Part shown: one piece after another, positions 52,200-59,665 of the stretch
Layout: every line of letters starts with the position of its first letter
Numbering within the stretch: position 1 is the first letter of the stretch
Assembly (NCBI GenBank): GCA_905182565.1
Contig: CAJJCB010000018.1
Location: 108,897 to 172,896 of the forward strand
DNA length: 64,000 nucleotides
From: Acidimicrobiaceae bacterium
Lineage (GTDB): Bacteria > Actinomycetota > Acidimicrobiia > Acidimicrobiales > Poriferisodalaceae
Direction of reading: 5' to 3'
Position numbers and translations under genes: made by a program
The notes under the pieces: model-generated
Seen by the model: only the letters and a program-made list of their open reading frames with translations
What the model was told of the DNA's origin: nothing
Database searches by the model: none

Positions 52200-53846
52200 A
52201 TGTCTGAAGATAGTTCCGCACCACCCCTTGACAGGCAAGGGCGCCGTGATCCTAGATGGCCGAAGAAGGTTGAAATTTTTGACACAACTTTGAGAGATGG
52301 TGTGCAGTTCGAAGGAATTTCTGTTTCACCGGATGACAAGTTGAAAATAGCCAGACAACTTGATTTTTTAGGTGTGGATTGGATCGAAGGAGGGTGGCCG
52401 GGCTCTAATCCAAAAGACGAGGAATTTTTTCGACGAGCTAGTGATGAATTAATTTTAAAAAATGCCACATTAGTGGCGTTTGGTTCTACCAGGCGGCCAA
52501 AGGGAAGAGTTGATGAAGACCAAACTCTGTCTGCGCTTGTAGCAGCTGGTACCTCGACTGTTTGTATAGTTGGAAAGTCCTGGGACTACCACGTGACCGA
52601 GGCCCTTCGTCAACCCTTAGAAGAGGGAATAGCGATGGTAAGAGACTCGGTCGAGTTCCTAAAGGCTGAGGGCTTACGCGTCTTTTTCGACGCTGAACAT
52701 TTTTTTGATGGTTACAAGCGAAATCCTGAATTCGCGTTGCAAGTTCTAGAAGCTGCAGCAATAAAAGGAGCAGATTGCTTGGTGCTATGCGATACCAACG
52801 GTGGTTCATTACCTCACGAGGTTGAGAAAATTGTTGCTGAAGTGGTGAGCCATTTTGGGGACGTTCAAATCGGTATGCATACCCAAAATGACACCGGTTG
52901 TGCCGTTGCTAATGCGATAGCTGGAGTTTTGTCGGGAGCGACACACGTCCAAGGCACAATTAATGGTTACGGAGAAAGAACTGGTAATTGTGACAACACG
53001 GTTGTGATACCAAACCTAAGTTTGAAAATGGGTATCGAGACGCTGTCACAGGCTGGAATCGAACGACTTACGTCAGTTTCTCACCATGTCGCAGAGCTTA
53101 TGAATATGCCGCCTCAGCATCAGCAGCCTTATGTAGGTACGTCTGCTTTTGCACATAAAGCAGGATTACATGCGAGTGCAATTGCGAGACGACCCGATAG
53201 CTATGAACACGTGGACCCGGCCTCTGTTGGAAATTCAACGCGATTCCTGCTTGGCGATCTTTCCGGTAAAGCATCTGTGGAATTGAAAGCTGAAGAGTTA
53301 GGCATAAAAATTGATGATCGGGCCTTGGCCGGTGTGGTCGATGAGCTCAAAGAGTTAGAGCATCAGGGGTATCACTTTGAGGTAGCTGATGCATCTCTTG
53401 AACTTCTCTTGTTGAGAGCTGCGGGAGAAACATTTAATTACTTTGACGTAGAGTCGTTTCGGGTCGTCGTGGAGCGAGGTCGAGATAGCACGTTCGATAC
53501 AGAAGCCACGCTGAGAATTATTGTAGATAATCAAAGAATTTTGACTGTGGGTGAGGGCGATGGGCCCGTCAATGCTTTGGATAAAGCTTTTCGAAAAGCG
53601 GTCATCGACGTGTATCCGGAGCTTGACCAAGTGCGTTTGACTGATTATAAGGTGCGCGTGCTGGAGACGGAAAAAGGAACTGGTGCTATAACACGTGTTC
53701 TTATAGATTCAGCAGATGGAGAGATATCCTGGACAACAATAGGTGTTTCGGAAAATATCATTGAGGCATCATGGCTAGCACTTAGGGATGCTTTGATATA
53801 TGCGCTCTATCGTCATCGTTCTGTCTCAACAAATTCTCTAGACTAA
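52200..53846 (+). CDS. cimA: (R)-citramalate synthase
   Basis: Condenses pyruvate and acetyl-CoA to citramalate, giving 2-ketobutyrate for isoleucine without threonine deaminase. 548 aa, LeuA-like. TIM barrel: VEIFDTTLRDGVQFEGISVS, DWIEGGWPGSNPKDEEFF, VFFDAEHFFDGYKRNP, QGTINGYGERTGN; C-terminal LeuA dimer domain from ~residue 400. The CimA/AksA-type WPGSNPKD block separates it from LeuA. One oddity: the metal motif HxH reads MHTQND (codon CAA), so the second His is Gln. Neighbours leuB and leuCD would process the product. Confidence 0.92.
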   Translation: MSEDSSAPPLDRQGRRDPRWPKKVEIFDTTLRDGVQFEGISVSPDDKLKIARQLDFLGVDWIEGGWPGSNPKDEEFFRRASDELILKNATLVAFGSTRRPKGRVDEDQTLSALVAAGTSTVCIVGKSWDYHVTEALRQPLEEGIAMVRDSVEFLKAEGLRVFFDAEHFFDGYKRNPEFALQVLEAAAIKGADCLVLCDTNGGSLPHEVEKIVAEVVSHFGDVQIGMHTQNDTGCAVANAIAGVLSGATHVQGTINGYGERTGNCDNTVVIPNLSLKMGIETLSQAGIERLTSVSHHVAELMNMPPQHQQPYVGTSAFAHKAGLHASAIARRPDSYEHVDPASVGNSTRFLLGDLSGKASVELKAEELGIKIDDRALAGVVDELKELEHQGYHFEVADASLELLLLRAAGETFNYFDVESFRVVVERGRDSTFDTEATLRIIVDNQRILTVGEGDGPVNALDKAFRKAVIDVYPELDQVRLTDYKVRVLETEKGTGAITRVLIDSADGEISWTTIGVSENIIEASWLALRDALIYALYRHRSVSTNSLD

Positions 53847-53851
53847 ATCTG

Positions 53852-54376
53852 ATGGCAGCCCCACGACACGTTCCGCAAATACCTAATACGGTGATCAGAT
53901 CTTATCGATCTCCGGATACTGTGCCTGGGAGCTGGGTCACTGTTCGCCCGGGGGATCTAGTCGATAACCAGCCTCAAGGTCAAGCATTGGGGTATCAGGG
54001 ACCAGATCAAGGCTATGTTTTGAGGTTGTCTCGACTAGTTAGAGAAAGAATTTTCCTCAAAGAAGGTGAGCATTCTAGTGATGTCGAAAAAGGCTGTATC
54101 CAGATTGCTTTGAAGCGAGCCTCGATTTATGGGCGAGCGCCAGTGATTCATGATCTAGACATCGGATATCGTTTATGGGGTTTTTTAGGTGACTCGCCTC
54201 CACCGGATCTTTTAAACTATCGATTGAAATGTTTTGAAGGAGTTGGACAGCGCCACGGCTATCAGGATTTAAGAGATCTGGTTGCGCTGGTCCCGGAAAC
54301 AACCCTCCGGCTTATGCCTGAGGAAATAGAAAGGCGTCATGAAGCCGACTGGACGTCTCTTCTGGAGCTGCCATGA
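53852..54376 (+). CDS. Protein of unknown function (174 aa)
   Basis: Soluble, 174 aa, starting 5 nt after cimA and overlapping the next gene by 4 nt, so part of the cimA-gltX transcription unit. Pro-rich N-terminus (RHVPQIPNTVIRSYRSPDTVPGSW), then RPGDLVDNQPQGQALGYQGPDQGYVLRL and a helical C-terminal half. No known family recognised. The compact coupling with the MDMPI-like genes suggests a shared job, undefined. Confidence 0.68.
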   Translation: MAAPRHVPQIPNTVIRSYRSPDTVPGSWVTVRPGDLVDNQPQGQALGYQGPDQGYVLRLSRLVRERIFLKEGEHSSDVEKGCIQIALKRASIYGRAPVIHDLDIGYRLWGFLGDSPPPDLLNYRLKCFEGVGQRHGYQDLRDLVALVPETTLRLMPEEIERRHEADWTSLLELP

Positions 54377-54960
54377 CTGATATCACTCCGGACCGAGAGT
54401 TGTTGAGGTTGCATAGGAGAGCTTGTACTGACTTTGCTGCGAGGCTAAGACTCCCAGCCTGGGGACACTTGCCTATGCCGCTAGCATTTCCGATGCAAAA
54501 TTTTACGGTCGGAGACTTATTGAGTCGAGCGGCGACAGGAAATCTGGAAACAGCCGCAGAATTAACAGGTCAAAATAGGCCTAATCCTGTTGTCTTAGGC
54601 CTGGATCCAACGGAAGTGGTCGTCGAAAGTGTTCGGACGGTTTTGGCGGTGGTCGCCGGGCTTGATCATGGAACAGGTTTTAGCCCACAAAAAAGAGAAC
54701 TCTTATGGAGTCGAATCGTTGAGTTGACGCTCTTGGGATATGACCTACAACAGGCTATTAAAGCCGGAGCAGGTCTGGATGATCTGTTAGTAGATCGCAT
54801 AGTTGCTGCGGCGCCGGAAGTTTCTGTCTGGCCTTTCATCGACGGTTCACCGGTGGAGATGTCAACCCCGCCAACCGAAAGATTATTAGCCCAACATGGC
54901 AGATCTGCTGGTGTTTGGGTAGATCCGAATGATCCGAACTGCGGCACAGGCCAGTGTTAG
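54373..54960 (+). CDS. MDMPI/DinB-like protein, degenerate
   Basis: 195 aa, helical. It resembles the mycothiol-dependent maleylpyruvate isomerase N-terminal fold (TIGR03086-like layout): LHRRACTDFAARL, a TVGDLLSRAATGNLETA segment where relatives have WxVxDLVxHV, and RIVELTLLGYDLQQAIKAG where relatives have RxxExxxHxWDLAxAxG. The metal-binding histidines are therefore not preserved. C-terminal DPNDPNCGTGQC has two cysteines. Probably a paralogue of the gene that follows; enzymatic role doubtful. Confidence 0.65.
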   Translation: MTDITPDRELLRLHRRACTDFAARLRLPAWGHLPMPLAFPMQNFTVGDLLSRAATGNLETAAELTGQNRPNPVVLGLDPTEVVVESVRTVLAVVAGLDHGTGFSPQKRELLWSRIVELTLLGYDLQQAIKAGAGLDDLLVDRIVAAAPEVSVWPFIDGSPVEMSTPPTERLLAQHGRSAGVWVDPNDPNCGTGQC

Positions 54961-55526
54961 CTGAACTCAATTGGCTTCGTTTGCATAAATTAGCAGTAGC
55001 TGAATTCGATTTTCGAGTTAGGCAAATTCAGGCAGAGTATTGGGAAGCATCAACTCCATGCGAAGAGTGGGATGTTTATGAGCTCGTTAATCACAACGTC
55101 CGGGAAAATCTGTGGGTGCCGTTGTTGCTCTCGGGGACTCCAGCCGATCAAGTTGGTGGGTTGAGTGGCGATGTAATTACGGGTGATCCCGAAATGGTTT
55201 GGGAAGAATCATGGCGCGATGCAGAGACGGCATTTTCGAAGGCTAATTTAGGTGACCTCGTGTGGTCTTCGAATGGTGAGATCACAGTCAAGGAATATAT
55301 TTCACAGAGAACTTGCGACTTAGCGATACATGCATGGGATTTAGCCGTAGGTCTTGGAGTCGACCCGGTAATTGATTCAGAACTTATTTTAGGTATACAA
55401 ACTTGGAGTGGAGGTCGTCAGGAAGATCTTGCAAAACTCCCAGAGCTGTATGACCCTCCGATCAAGTCAGACTTTGATGCTGACGGTCAGACCCTGCTCT
55501 TAAATTTTTTTGGTAGAGAGGTATGA
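54954..55526 (+). CDS. TIGR03086-type metal-binding (MDMPI-like) protein
   Basis: 190 aa. EASTPCEEWDVYELVNHNVRENLW and RTCDLAIHAWDLAVGLGVDP match the TIGR03086/MDMPI family of actinobacteria, a DinB-like four-helix bundle binding a metal through His/Glu residues (H in VNH and H in IHAWD are kept). Some relatives act as thiol-dependent isomerases or transferases; the substrate here is unknown. Start GTG 54954 overlaps the previous gene's stop; gltX follows 45 nt later. Confidence 0.8.
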   Translation: MLAELNWLRLHKLAVAEFDFRVRQIQAEYWEASTPCEEWDVYELVNHNVRENLWVPLLLSGTPADQVGGLSGDVITGDPEMVWEESWRDAETAFSKANLGDLVWSSNGEITVKEYISQRTCDLAIHAWDLAVGLGVDPVIDSELILGIQTWSGGRQEDLAKLPELYDPPIKSDFDADGQTLLLNFFGREV

Positions 55527-55571
55527 AGCGAAGTGGTTTGAGTTGTCGAATGTGGGCGTAGCCTAGAAGAA

Positions 55572-56876
55572 GTGAGTTCCACACGTCTTCGTTTTGCTCC
55601 TGCTCCGACCGGTTACATGCACTTAGGTTCGGCGCGGACTGCCCTTTTTAATTGGCTCTATGCCAGGCACACAGGCGGGGAGTTGGTTCTTCGGATAGAA
55701 GACACCAATGCTGAGCTTGCACGCCCCGAATTAATTGACAATATTTATCGGTCGCTTGAATGGTTAGGAATTGACTGGGATGGGGAGACTGTTAGACAAA
55801 GTGAGCGAGCATCGTTATACGACGCGGCAGTCGAAAAATGGTTGGCAGATGATGTTGCTTACGTCGCTGATGGGGCAGTGCGATTTAGAGTGCCTGATCA
55901 GGGGGTTACAAAGTGGCATGATGAGGTGCGAGGATTAGTCGAATTTGAGAATGAACATATCGAAGACTTTGTAGTACGTAGAAGCGATGGCACGGCAACT
56001 TTCTTTACGGCTAACGCTGTTGATGACCTAGACCTGAAAATAACGCACGTAGTTCGCGGCGAAGACCTTTTAAACGCTACGCCCAAGATTATTTTGTTAA
56101 GGCAGGCACTCGGAGCAGTGGAGCTACCAGTTTTTGCTCATCTTCCGTTAATCGTTAATAGCCAGCGTAAAAAATTGTCCAAAAGGCGCGACGATGTTGC
56201 TCTAGAGAGCTACCAGGGTCAAGGCGTTTTGGGTTCTGCTATGGCCAACTACTTAGCCTTACTAGGGTGGGGGCCACCTGATGATGTTGAAGTCCGTCCG
56301 ATAGAAGAGATTGTTGATTTGTTCGAATTGAGCGATGTGAATGCGTCAGCAGCCATGTTCGACATTAAGAAGCTTGAAGCGGTTAACGGTGACTACATCA
56401 GGGCGATGCCCAATGAACAGTTTGCTGCCGCTGTGCAGCCGTGGGTTGAGAATGAGACTTGGGGTAACGGCATCTCGGTAGAAGATCTTGTGGTGATGAC
56501 TCCATTAATTCAACAACGGACGAAGCTCTTAGAGCAGGCCCCTGCTCAACTCGATTTCTTTTTTTTAGAAGAACCAATAATCGACATCGGTGTTTGGGAA
56601 AAAATTATGACTAACCCAACATCGGTCCCGATTCTTGAGGATGCTTTAACGGAATATAAAGAAACTGAGTGGGTTGTTTCGGCTCTTCATGAAGCTCTTT
56701 TGAACATTGGAGAGAAATATGAGCTTAAGTTGGGGAAAGCTCAGGCACCGGTGAGGGCTGCATTAACGGGACGTTCCGTAGGGCCACCTTTATTTGAATC
56801 GATGTTGATACTCGGAAGAGATGTCGTTACAGCCCGTTTAGATAAAGCTTTAAAGCACATTGCGTTAAATAAATGA
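55572..56876 (+). CDS. gltX: Glutamyl-tRNA synthetase, probably non-discriminating
   Basis: Class I synthetase charging tRNA-Glu, and probably tRNA-Gln for transamidation. 434 aa, a little short. LRFAPAPTGYMHLGSARTALFNWLYARHTGG (HIGH-type motif is HLGS), LRIEDTNAELARPE, VVRGEDLLNATPK, and KLSKRRDDVAL (KMSKS-type). No glutaminyl-tRNA synthetase is visible, while gatCAB and tRNA-Gln are present, which supports the non-discriminating role. Start GTG 55572. Confidence 0.95.
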   Translation: MSSTRLRFAPAPTGYMHLGSARTALFNWLYARHTGGELVLRIEDTNAELARPELIDNIYRSLEWLGIDWDGETVRQSERASLYDAAVEKWLADDVAYVADGAVRFRVPDQGVTKWHDEVRGLVEFENEHIEDFVVRRSDGTATFFTANAVDDLDLKITHVVRGEDLLNATPKIILLRQALGAVELPVFAHLPLIVNSQRKKLSKRRDDVALESYQGQGVLGSAMANYLALLGWGPPDDVEVRPIEEIVDLFELSDVNASAAMFDIKKLEAVNGDYIRAMPNEQFAAAVQPWVENETWGNGISVEDLVVMTPLIQQRTKLLEQAPAQLDFFFLEEPIIDIGVWEKIMTNPTSVPILEDALTEYKETEWVVSALHEALLNIGEKYELKLGKAQAPVRAALTGRSVGPPLFESMLILGRDVVTARLDKALKHIALNK

Positions 56877-56912
56877 CTCTCGAACCTGATACTGATGAGA
56901 AATTTTGCTGAT

Positions 56913-56940
56913 TTGTGGTCAGCGAAAGGTCAGGTACAAT
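56913..56940 (+). promoter_or_regulatory. Promoter of tRNA-Gln
   Basis: TTGTGG (56913-56918), 16-nt spacer, TACAAT (56935-56940). The expected start is near 56947, about 26 nt before the tRNA, which is right for a short 5' leader. Good but not proven. Confidence 0.65.
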
Positions 56941-56972
56941 ACTTCACGTAAGTGAACGTAATGCCATTTTGA

Positions 56973-57044
56973 TCGGGGATGGTGTAATTGGTAACACAAC
57001 TGGTTCTGGTCCAGTCATTGGGGGTTCGAGTCCTCCTCCCCGAA
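56973..57044 (+). tRNA. tRNA-Gln, anticodon CTG
   Basis: 72 nt through the discriminator A; CCA is not encoded. Acceptor TCGGGGA (56973-56979) pairs with TCCCCGA (57037-57043). D-arm GTGT/ACAC with GG in the loop. Anticodon stem ACTGG/CCAGT, loop TTCTGGT, anticodon CTG at 57006-57008. T-arm GGGGG-TTCGAGT-CCTCC with one G-U pair. It reads CAG codons. With gltX and gatCAB nearby, its Gln is probably made by transamidation. Confidence 0.95.
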
Positions 57045-57061
57045 CACAAAAATAAATTTAT

Positions 57062-57093
57062 TTGAGCAGTGATATAAGAAAAAGTTTTATAAT
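57062..57093 (+). promoter_or_regulatory. Candidate promoter of the liv operon
   Basis: A perfect TATAAT (57088-57093) with a weak TTGAGC (57062-57067) 20 nt upstream, longer than ideal. Transcription would start near 57100, just before the hairpin described next, and lead to livG. Confidence 0.5.
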
Positions 57094-57107
57094 TGTCCAT
57101 GGAACTT

Positions 57108-57143
57108 GCGTGTGGCTGAGAGCCTGCTAACTTTCTCACACGC
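57108..57143 (+). promoter_or_regulatory. Structured 5' UTR of the liv operon
   Basis: GCGTGTG (57108-57114) pairs with CACACGC (57137-57143); inside is a small GGCT/AGCC hairpin (57114-57124). No T-run follows, so not a terminator. No riboswitch class recognised; may influence livG translation or RNA stability. Confidence 0.4.
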
Positions 57144-57188
57144 TGGGCAAAGTGCTTTTGTGTAGTTAATTGAAAGGGGGTGCGGCGC

Positions 57189-57950
57189 GTGGCGTTGCTA
57201 GAAGTTTCAGATATCTCTGTACAATTTGGCGGAATTCGTGCGCTCGACGACCTGTCGTTTACTTTAGAAGAAGGCCAGATTCTTGGCCTGATAGGTCCAA
57301 ACGGTGCAGGTAAGACAACGTTGTTTAATGTTGTCAGCCGAATTTATGACCCAACAGCTGGTTCGGTCACTTTTGATGGGAAAGATCTATTGGCCATGTC
57401 GGCTCATCAGATCAGCAGAGTTGGTGTGTACCGAACTTTCCAGAACCTGGCTTTATGGCCAGGCATGACGGTTATAGAAAACGTGATGGTCGGTGATCAC
57501 ACCAACACCAAATCTAATGTGATTTCAGCCGCTCTAAGACTGCCAAGCATGAGAAGCGAAGAAAAAGATCTTCGTAATCGTGCATGGGCCGCTTTAGAAG
57601 AAATTGGCCTTGAAGAGGTGGCGTTTCATCCAGCTGCTGGGCTTCCGTTCGGTACCTTGAAAAGGATCGAATTAGCCAGGGCCCTTATAGCTAACCCTCG
57701 CCTCATCATGCTTGATGAGCCAGCGTCGGGCTTGACACACGCTGAAGTTGACTCACTGGCTCAAGATATTAAAGGTCTGCGCGATCGCCATAACCTGACT
57801 GTGTTGCTTGTTGAGCATCACATGAAAATGGTGCTCGGGATCAGCGAAAAGCTGGTCGTGCTTAACTTTGGCCGCAAAATTGCTGACGGTGACCCAGATG
57901 TCGTGCGTAACGACCCGGAAGTCATCGAAGCTTACTTGGGGAGTTCATAA
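57189..57950 (+). CDS. livG: Branched-chain amino acid-type ABC transporter, ATP-binding protein
   Basis: One of two cytoplasmic ATPases of a Liv-type importer. About 253 aa. Walker A LIGPNGAGKTTLFN, Q-loop VYRTFQNLALWPGMTVIENV, the LivG signature LPFGTLKRIELARALIANP, Walker B LIMLDEPASGL, and H-loop LLVEHHMKMV. The frame opens at GTG 57180, but AAAGGGGG (57173-57180) is better placed for GTG 57189. Stop overlaps livF by 1 nt (TAATG). Confidence 0.95.
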   Translation: MALLEVSDISVQFGGIRALDDLSFTLEEGQILGLIGPNGAGKTTLFNVVSRIYDPTAGSVTFDGKDLLAMSAHQISRVGVYRTFQNLALWPGMTVIENVMVGDHTNTKSNVISAALRLPSMRSEEKDLRNRAWAALEEIGLEEVAFHPAAGLPFGTLKRIELARALIANPRLIMLDEPASGLTHAEVDSLAQDIKGLRDRHNLTVLLVEHHMKMVLGISEKLVVLNFGRKIADGDPDVVRNDPEVIEAYLGSS

Positions 57951-58678
57951 TGAGCGATGATGTAATTGATGAAGTAGGACTGGTTGCAAGAAATCTTCAT
58001 GCTTCTTATGGTGCTGTTGAGGTTCTTCGAGGGCTAGATTTCGAAGTGGCTCAAGGCAAGGTGTCTGTGATCCTGGGCGCTAATGGAGCTGGCAAGACTA
58101 CGACGCTTCGAGCTATCTGCAATATGTGCAACTCTTCTGGAGATGTAACACTAGGTGGACAAGACATTAGTCGTCTTGGCACCGCAGAAATTGTTCGAAG
58201 AGGCGTAGCTCACGTGCCGCAAGGCCGGGGTACTTTCCCAGAACTCTCTGTCAACGATAATCTTCTTGTAGGCGCATATGTGCGTAAAGACAAGGAAGTT
58301 AACGATGATATAGACCGCTGGTTCGAGATCTTCCCCAGGCTAGCTGAGAGGAAAGAGCAGCTAGCTGGCTCACTTTCAGGTGGCGAGCAACAGATGCTTG
58401 CTGTTGCTCGTGCTTTAATGTCTCGACCGAAGCTGCTTCTCTTAGATGAGCCTTCGCTCGGACTCGCTCCACTCATTATTGAAGATCTATTTACCCGCTT
58501 CATTAACTTAAATAAAGAGACTGGTTTGACCATGTTAGTTGTGGAACAAAATGCCAATCTTGCTCTCGATATGGCTGACTTTGGTTATGTCATTGAGAGC
58601 GGCGAGATAACTCTTTCCGGACCCGCCGACCAACTTAAGAGCGATCCTGCAGTGCAGGAAGCGTACTTAGGCGCCTGA
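57950..58678 (+). CDS. livF: Branched-chain amino acid-type ABC transporter, ATP-binding protein
   Basis: Second ATPase of the importer. 242 aa. Walker A LGANGAGKTTTLRA, GVAHVPQGRGTFPELSVNDNL (Q-loop; typical LivF), signature GSLSGGEQQMLAVARALMSRPKLLLLDEPSLGLAP, and H-loop VVEQNANLALDMAD. Forms a heterodimer with LivG. Confidence 0.96.
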   Translation: MSDDVIDEVGLVARNLHASYGAVEVLRGLDFEVAQGKVSVILGANGAGKTTTLRAICNMCNSSGDVTLGGQDISRLGTAEIVRRGVAHVPQGRGTFPELSVNDNLLVGAYVRKDKEVNDDIDRWFEIFPRLAERKEQLAGSLSGGEQQMLAVARALMSRPKLLLLDEPSLGLAPLIIEDLFTRFINLNKETGLTMLVVEQNANLALDMADFGYVIESGEITLSGPADQLKSDPAVQEAYLGA

Positions 58679-58693
58679 GGAGGACCAGAAGAT

Positions 58694-59644
58694 ATGACTT
58701 GGAATTTTGATATTCTCCCAGACTTTGTCTTTAACGGCTTAAGTCTCGGAGCAATTTATGGGACGGTAGCACTTTCGCTAGTGCTTATTTTCAAAGCAAC
58801 GACTCTGATCAACTTCGCTACAGGCGAGTTGGCGATGATCGGTGCTTTCATGGTCTATGTATTACACATGGAGCAGGGCCTTTGGCTCTGGCTATCGATT
58901 TTGATTGCCATGATTATAAGCGCCGGTCTCGGTGCTCTTATCGAAAGAACGCTCACACGACCCTTTGATCCTGCTGACCACCTTCCGGTGGTGCTGATTA
59001 CGCTTGGTCTGTTCTTGATATTCAACGCGTTAGCGGGCGATATCTGGAACTATCAGGTGCGAATTCTCTCCAACCCGTTTGGCAAGTTCCCATCATGGGT
59101 GCCTGGTCTTGGTGGCGATAGATTCGTAATGGTCCTCGGTAGTCGTCTTAAGTACCAATCCATTGGTATTTGGGTGACATTAGCCTTGGCGCTCTTCCTG
59201 CTTGGTCTTATTCTTAATAGGACCAAAATGGGATTGGCTTTCCGTGCGGTTTCATCGAACGTGGAGTCAGCTCGACTGGTCGGAGTTCATACAGGTAGAA
59301 CTCTTGGATTCGGTTGGGCTCTCGCTTCTGCTTTCGGAACGCTCGGAGCAGTTCTTGTTGCACCGCAACTAGGTGGTGTCAACCCGAACATGATGGCAAC
59401 TATCCTTATCTATGCTCTCGCTGGAGCGGCCCTTGGTGGTCTCGACAGCATGGGTGGCGCTGTAATGGGCGGCGTCCTAATCGGTTTGATCCAGGCAGTT
59501 CTAGTCATGTGGCTAGGAGTAGTTGTTATGGGTCAGGCTTACATGTCAATTCTGCAGCTTGCTGCGGCGTTCGTACTTATTCTTATTGTCCTGCTCTTCC
59601 GCCCGTCGGGTCTCTTCGGATCCCGCCGCGTAGAGCGCGTCTGA
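58694..59644 (+). CDS. livH: Liv-type ABC transporter permease, LivH (copy 1)
   Basis: Inner-membrane permease, 316 aa with about eight helices. LNGLSLGAIYGTVALSLVLIFKATTLINFATGELAMIG is the LivH N-terminal signature; TKMGLAFRAVSSNVESARLVGVHTGRTLGFGWALASAFG is the EAA-like coupling segment, and YALAGAALGGLDSMGGAVMGGVLIGL follows. Ends in a C-terminal RPSGLFGSRRVERV. Follows livF by 15 nt. Confidence 0.95.
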   Translation: MTWNFDILPDFVFNGLSLGAIYGTVALSLVLIFKATTLINFATGELAMIGAFMVYVLHMEQGLWLWLSILIAMIISAGLGALIERTLTRPFDPADHLPVVLITLGLFLIFNALAGDIWNYQVRILSNPFGKFPSWVPGLGGDRFVMVLGSRLKYQSIGIWVTLALALFLLGLILNRTKMGLAFRAVSSNVESARLVGVHTGRTLGFGWALASAFGTLGAVLVAPQLGGVNPNMMATILIYALAGAALGGLDSMGGAVMGGVLIGLIQAVLVMWLGVVVMGQAYMSILQLAAAFVLILIVLLFRPSGLFGSRRVERV

Positions 59645-59665
59645 GACAACTGGAGGAGATTATAA

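Noticed and set aside
57108..57143. Possible TPP riboswitch (CTGAGA followed by further pairing)
   Set aside because: The conserved TPP elements (ACCC, GAACCTGATC-like block and P4/P5 pairing) are not present and the downstream genes are not thiamine genes.
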